Shown here in pieces: positions 6,233-8,897 of a DNA stretch of 8,897 bases; the stretch's first letter is position 1; each line of letters opens with the position of its first letter. The stretch is from G039029935 sp039029935 (GTDB lineage Bacteria; Chloroflexota; Anaerolineae; Caldilineales; Caldilineaceae), in the NCBI GenBank assembly GCA_039029935.1, contig JBCCFC010000527.1, forward strand, positions 1-8,897, given 5' to 3'. The position numbers and the translations under genes are program-made. Under the pieces are notes generated by a model, which was given only the letters and a program-made list of their open reading frames with translations, was not told the origin of the DNA and did no database searches.

Positions 6233-6745
6233 TTATTCCAAGGTAATGGGCTGTGGCTGGACATGATACCGAAAATCACAGTGCGATGCCCCCTGCATAA
6301 TCGTCTGTGTACGCGTCAGGTCCACCTCGCCATTAAATCCCTCAATTAAGGCAAAGTCACGGTTACAGGAGAGCGTCGCCCCCAACTCTGCAACCCCCAA
6401 CGCCTTATATAATTCAGCATAGCGACAGCGTGTGACATTGAACGAAAACTCATCATCATTCTTTGCCAGCACGTCAATCTCCAGCGCACCACCCTGTGTC
6501 CAATATTGCAACGTCTGGGCAAAGTCATCCAGTGAATTGCCACCCATGCGCTCGGCCATTTCTGCCCCTTGTGTCTGCGCCACGTTGATGATGGTATCAC
6601 GCACAACCCCTAGCACCTTCTCCCGCCCAAATTCATCACAAAGCGCATCCAACACAGGCGCAAGAATACGCGCCTCGACCTCACGACGTGTCAACACACC
6701 AATCGCCTCATTCAGCGTATCTGGCAACGTTGTTTGATTTGACAT
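6233..6745 (-). CDS. L-2-amino-thiazoline-4-carboxylate hydrolase-family protein
   Basis: A 170-residue protein that I assign to the ATC hydrolase-like family (PF14196). The best marks are in the C-terminal half: FSFNVTRCRYAELYKALG (100-117), SCNRDFALIEGFNGE (126-140) and GASHCDFRY (152-160), with conserved Cys107, Cys127, Asp130 and Cys156. The founding enzyme opens the thiazoline ring of L-ATC to give N-carbamoyl-L-cysteine. Many relatives act on unknown substrates, so only the family is claimed. The ATG at 6745 is chosen because AAAGGAGAGAGG lies just upstream and the family region begins after it. A longer open frame extends 72 codons further upstream, but it reads through the 14 bp repeats and the radical SAM gene and is rejected. 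It lies 82 bases after the radical SAM gene and six bases before the transporter. Confidence 0.8.
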   Translation of the reverse strand: MSNQTTLPDTLNEAIGVLTRREVEARILAPVLDALCDEFGREKVLGVVRDTIINVAQTQGAEMAERMGGNSLDDFAQTLQYWTQGGALEIDVLAKNDDEFSFNVTRCRYAELYKALGVAELGATLSCNRDFALIEGFNGEVDLTRTQTIMQGASHCDFRYHVQPQPITLE

Positions 6746-6782
6746 CCGCCTCTCTCCTTTGTCTATAACTGACCACCGACCA

Positions 6783-6822
6783 CCGAATACCGACCGCCGA
6801 ATACCGACCGCCGAATACCGAC
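6783..6822. repeat. 14 bp tandem repeat between two operon genes
   Basis: The unit CCGAATACCGACCG occurs at 6783, 6797 and, cut to 12 bases, at 6811. Degenerate CCGACCAC units precede it at about 6769-6782. It fills most of the 82 base gap between the radical SAM stop codon and the ribosome site of the hydrolase-like gene, so copy-number change would alter spacing in the transcript without touching a reading frame. Confidence 0.8.
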
Positions 6823-6827
6823 TTGCC

Positions 6828-7904
6828 CTAAGCCACCATATCCGCCACAACCTTTGCCACCGTCGGCGGGTGCAGCAACATATTGGCATAATTCGCATTC
6901 GCCATAGGACACGCACACTCCTTGTTCTTGATGCTCTGGCGCATTTGCTGCATGGCAACACCCTTCCACACAGGCATCAGGTCATAGTCATGGTCACGCA
7001 CATTACCCACTTCTTCGGCACGAATACAGCAACTCCAAAGATCGCCGTTGGGCGCAATGTGTGCGCTCGCCCACCCCGCATAACAGGGAATGACCTGATC
7101 CTTTTCATGCAGCACACGCTTGGCAAGTTGATAATATTGTGCCCGAAACGCCTGTGTAAACTTGGCAATGCCTCTGGCCGGAACCTGCTTGGCCTGTTGG
7201 CTGAGAAAATCCGCAATCTCGTCATAATCCTCAGCCATCGGTGTAATTCCCCAGCCGATGGTATCCAACTCGACCCGCTCCTCGGCTACCTCGGTGATAT
7301 AGCTGTCCGGCTCCAAAAACTGAAGCCCATCATAAATTTCGCGGAAACGATGCGTATTAAAACGACTGACCACCGTATGCACTGTCAACACCAAGTTGGA
7401 ATGCGTCTGCTGCAATTCCTTTAGCAGCTTCCATGTTTCCATCGACAGCTTCCAGTTGCCCTCAACCCCACGAATGTCATCATGCTCATCCTCAATACCA
7501 TCCAAACTCAGGTTGATGCCGATGCTGCTCGTCGGGCATTCCTCACACATACGTTTGACCATCTGCACGGTACGGTCCGTCAACATGCCGTTGGTTGGAA
7601 TGGTGATGACCGACGGTCTGCAACGCTTGTATGCGCTGATCACAAGGTCGTCCAAATCTTTACGCAGAAATGGTTCCCCACCTGTAAAAGTCATGTAAAA
7701 GGGTGCGTTGCCCATGCTGACAAACACCTTGTCCCATTCCTCAACCGAGAGGTCATCGTTGGGTTTGCGCCACACATCACAGGTGCGGCATTTGCTATTG
7801 CACCGAAAGCTGATGCTGATGACAACAGAAAAGGGTTTGACTTGGGGCCAGCCAAAGCTGCGAAAGGCCCAGTATAATGGTAATCTTGCTGCTAATCCGA
7901 TCAT
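6828..7904 (-). CDS. Radical SAM protein with SPASM/Twitch-like C-terminal domain
   Basis: A 358-residue iron-sulfur enzyme. The radical SAM cluster motif CNSKCRTC (Cys35, Cys39, Cys42) sits after ISISFR; TFTGGEPFLR (72-81) is the SAM-binding GGE motif; NLSLDG (131-136) is a further core motif. After the barrel, cysteines at 274 (PCYAGW), 292-293 (WSCCIR), 330 and 332 (ECACP), with HIAPNGDLWS between, fit a SPASM or Twitch domain holding one or more auxiliary clusters. Such proteins modify peptides or small molecules by SAM-derived radicals. The N-terminal AARLPLYWAFRSFGWPQVK is hydrophobic and aromatic and may touch the membrane. The ATG at 7904 is chosen because ACAGGAA lies six bases upstream; a TTG at 7961 would only extend it by 19 residues. 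It is the first gene of the apparent operon with the hydrolase-like and transporter genes. The substrate is unknown. Confidence 0.88.
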   Translation of the reverse strand: MIGLAARLPLYWAFRSFGWPQVKPFSVVISISFRCNSKCRTCDVWRKPNDDLSVEEWDKVFVSMGNAPFYMTFTGGEPFLRKDLDDLVISAYKRCRPSVITIPTNGMLTDRTVQMVKRMCEECPTSSIGINLSLDGIEDEHDDIRGVEGNWKLSMETWKLLKELQQTHSNLVLTVHTVVSRFNTHRFREIYDGLQFLEPDSYITEVAEERVELDTIGWGITPMAEDYDEIADFLSQQAKQVPARGIAKFTQAFRAQYYQLAKRVLHEKDQVIPCYAGWASAHIAPNGDLWSCCIRAEEVGNVRDHDYDLMPVWKGVAMQQMRQSIKNKECACPMANANYANMLLHPPTVAKVVADMVA

Positions 7905-8026
7905 AAAAGATTCCTGTAAAAATAGAAAACTCGTCTCGTGCCAGATCAATTCTGCTATCAAGACTAGATAGAATGAGAACCACAGTTGTACCTGTCTACC
8001 ACTCAGGATAAAATAACGCCATTGTA

Positions 8027-8329
8027 TTACCGTACAATTCTCTTCGTTTTTGCGTTGCTCTTTTGTCGTTTGGCATTCACATCATCGATATAAACTGAAA
8101 CGCTCTTCTCTGGATTCTCATAGGGAACTTCATTCTTTTTCATCTTTTCTATCCACTCTACCTCTGGTGCAGCTTGAGCAATGACATCCTCCACTTTTTG
8201 TTCCTCTTCTGACCATTTTTGGAACGATTGCTCACTATATTGGTCTGCCTCCTCGGATGGTACGCCTAACTCACTAAATTGATGCCTTGCTAAGATTTCT
8301 TGGCTCATTTCACGCATCTTCTTATGCAT
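8027..8329 (-). CDS. Small highly charged protein of unknown function, 100 residues
   Basis: No family is recognised. The product is rich in Glu, Lys and Gln and lacks Cys: MHKKMREMSQEILARHQFSE at the start, an acidic middle (PSEEADQYSEQ, WSEEEQKVEDVIAQ), and a basic tail (NAKRQKSNAKTKRIVR). It looks helical and soluble. The ATG at 8329 is preferred because GGGAAGAG lies nine bases upstream; an in-frame GTG at 8353 would add eight residues but has no site. The short gene at 8378-8518 ends just before it and they may share a transcript. It ends 122 bases before the radical SAM start on the same strand, so it could belong with that operon. It could be an accessory protein, a peptide substrate or an unrelated gene. 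Confidence 0.55.
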   Translation of the reverse strand: MHKKMREMSQEILARHQFSELGVPSEEADQYSEQSFQKWSEEEQKVEDVIAQAAPEVEWIEKMKKNEVPYENPEKSVSVYIDDVNAKRQKSNAKTKRIVR

Positions 8330-8377
8330 CAAATTCAACTCTTCCCACTTCACTATCCACTCGATACGCTTTCTTTA

Positions 8378-8518
8378 TTATTCTTTTTGAGCGTCTACTA
8401 CCTTTTTTGACGTCTCACTCAGATGGTTTGCCAACGTTTCTCGCAACACCTCATACACCAGTGACATCATCATTTCCTCGCACCCATTTATGCTTTCGCC
8501 TATTTCTTGGCTCACCAC
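8378..8518 (-). CDS. Very small possible gene, 46 residues
   Basis: This frame is too short for most gene finders. From a GTG at 8518 it reads VVSQEIGESINGCEE, then MMMSLVYEVLRETLANHL and SETSKKVVDAQKE, closed by two consecutive stop codons (TAATAA). The composition resembles a short amphipathic helix. An alternative start is the third ATG of the MMM run, with AGGA seven bases upstream, giving a 29-residue peptide. It lies upstream of, and in the same direction as, the 100-residue gene. The frame remains open further upstream without an ATG. Chance cannot be excluded at this length. Confidence 0.35.
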   Translation of the reverse strand: MVSQEIGESINGCEEMMMSLVYEVLRETLANHLSETSKKVVDAQKE

Positions 8519-8576
8519 TCGCGTATATACCTCAACATATTTTCGCTTGGACTCTCATCACTTTCTTCTAGTTTGA

Positions 8577-8613
8577 TGCAACAGACATGAATACCAATCT
8601 CATGTCTGTTGCA
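8577..8613. promoter_or_regulatory. Perfect 14 bp inverted repeat, operator or hairpin
   Basis: TGCAACAGACATGA (8577-8590) and TCATGTCTGTTGCA (8600-8613) are exact inverted copies around a 9 base centre. No T-run follows on either strand, so a terminator is unlikely. On the minus strand a TATTAT (8624-8619), five of six matches to a -10 box, ends six bases before it, without a clear -35. That would put the palindrome over the transcription start of the two small genes, an operator-like position. An RNA hairpin or a small repeat is also possible. Confidence 0.5.
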
Positions 8614-8628
8614 CCGTAATAATAGCAT

Positions 8629-8771
8629 CTAAGGAATGAGAATTAAATAAAACCGGAAACTTATCAAACCGTCATTCCTGCGAAGGCAGGAATCTACCAC
8701 TGGTACGACGCTGGATTCCTGACTTCTCAGGAATGACAACTTTCCGGTTTTATTTAATCCGCGTTCCTAAG
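8629..8771. repeat. 143 bp inverted-repeat element with nested ATTCCTG hairpins
   Basis: Arms 8629-8659 and 8741-8771 pair at 27 of 31 positions, with the inner 18 (ATTAAATAAAACCGGAAA) exact. Inside, ATTCCTG-cgaagg-CAGGAAT (8674-8693) and ATTCCTGA-cttc-TCAGGAAT (8715-8734) each fold. The two halves also pair with one another (GTCATTCCTG with CAGGAATGAC). GTCATTCCTGCG...CAGGAATC-type repeats are a familiar class of dispersed bacterial intergenic element, and one frame reads RHSCEGRNL...RRWIPDFSGMT, the usual translation of such repeats. The right arm ends exactly where base composition jumps to very high GC. Confidence 0.8.
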
Positions 8772-8897
8772 AAAGTGGTGCGGGTGGCCGAGGCCCGGGC
8801 GGCCGAACTCGGCACGATCGGCGGGGCCGAGGTCGGGGCCGGCAGTCCGCTGTCGGAGGCGGTGGCCCGCTACCTGTACAAGCTGATGGCCTATAAG
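8772..8897 (+). CDS. Partial indolepyruvate ferredoxin oxidoreductase-like coding fragment, high GC
   Basis: The frame to the window edge reads KVVRVAEARAAELG...PLSEAVARYLYKLMAYK. The AVARYLYKLMAYK stretch matches my memory of the conserved segment near the C-terminus of indolepyruvate (2-oxoacid) ferredoxin oxidoreductases, which oxidise aryl pyruvates to acyl-CoA with ferredoxin. GC is about 70% by hand count, with strongly GC-ending codons, against mid-40s elsewhere. No start or upstream part is visible: to the left the open frame runs into the inverted-repeat element and reaches a stop at 8637-8639. An ATG at 8733 inside the element lacks a spaced ribosome site. This is a truncated gene, a transferred fragment or an assembly chimera. 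The family call rests on a short stretch. Confidence 0.5.

Noticed and set aside
6746..6961. 72-codon upstream extension of the hydrolase-like gene
   Set aside because: It translates the 14 bp repeats and the radical SAM gene out of frame as Arg/Trp/Cys-rich nonsense; a strong AAAGGAG precedes the ATG at 6745.
6759..7424. 221-codon plus-strand frame opposite the radical SAM gene
   Set aside because: It lies antisense to a gene with clear catalytic motifs, is His/Arg-rich without a recognisable fold and has no ribosome site.
8353..8378. The 46- and 100-residue frames as one gene split by a frameshift or stop
   Set aside because: They share a frame, but two successive stop codons separate them and the second has its own good ribosome site.
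1..8897. tRNA, rRNA or known structural RNA genes
   Set aside because: I saw no cloverleaf with a GTTCGAATC-type arm and no rRNA, tmRNA, RNase P or SRP signature on either strand.

Overview
The window looks like bacterial chromosome of moderate GC (mid-40s percent by eye). It carries ordinary metabolic genes separated by an unusual number of short palindromic elements. A secreted sortase, a GPH-type transporter, a radical SAM/SPASM enzyme and many intergenic inverted repeats would fit a filamentous Chloroflexota or a similar repeat-rich environmental bacterium. No phylogenetic marker is present, so that placement is weak. The last ~125 bases are about 70% GC by hand count and look like a different genome.

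Layout. 1-199: three tandem copies of a 76-80 bp unit made of hairpins, ending just before the ribosome site of the first gene. 221-2246 (+): a class V aminotransferase-fold PLP enzyme, then a secreted sortase. 2236-2544 (-): a small unknown gene with its own promoter, whose -10 box sits inside a perfect inverted repeat. 2677-4241 (-): two tandemly duplicated SAM methyltransferases, separated by a 141 bp MITE-like element. 4242-4786: a gene-free stretch with an 82 bp near-perfect palindrome, a folded segment and a plus-strand intrinsic terminator that serves no visible gene. 4787-7904 (-): an apparent operon of a radical SAM/SPASM protein, an L-2-amino-thiazoline-4-carboxylate hydrolase-like protein and a GPH/MFS symporter. 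8027-8518 (-): two small unknown genes behind a perfect 14 bp palindrome. 8629-8771: an inverted-repeat element. 8772-8897 (+): a GC-rich fragment resembling the end of an indolepyruvate ferredoxin oxidoreductase, abruptly joined to the element.

How the genes may work together. The radical SAM, hydrolase-like and transporter genes share a strand with short gaps. The transporter's ribosome site lies in the hydrolase gene's last codons, so they probably act in one process: modification or salvage of a small molecule, or of a peptide, plus its transport. Small unknown genes lie upstream. This cassette and the duplicated methyltransferases with their neighbouring regulated small gene are the best candidates for something undescribed. 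The right-hand junction is more likely an assembly or transfer breakpoint than a system.
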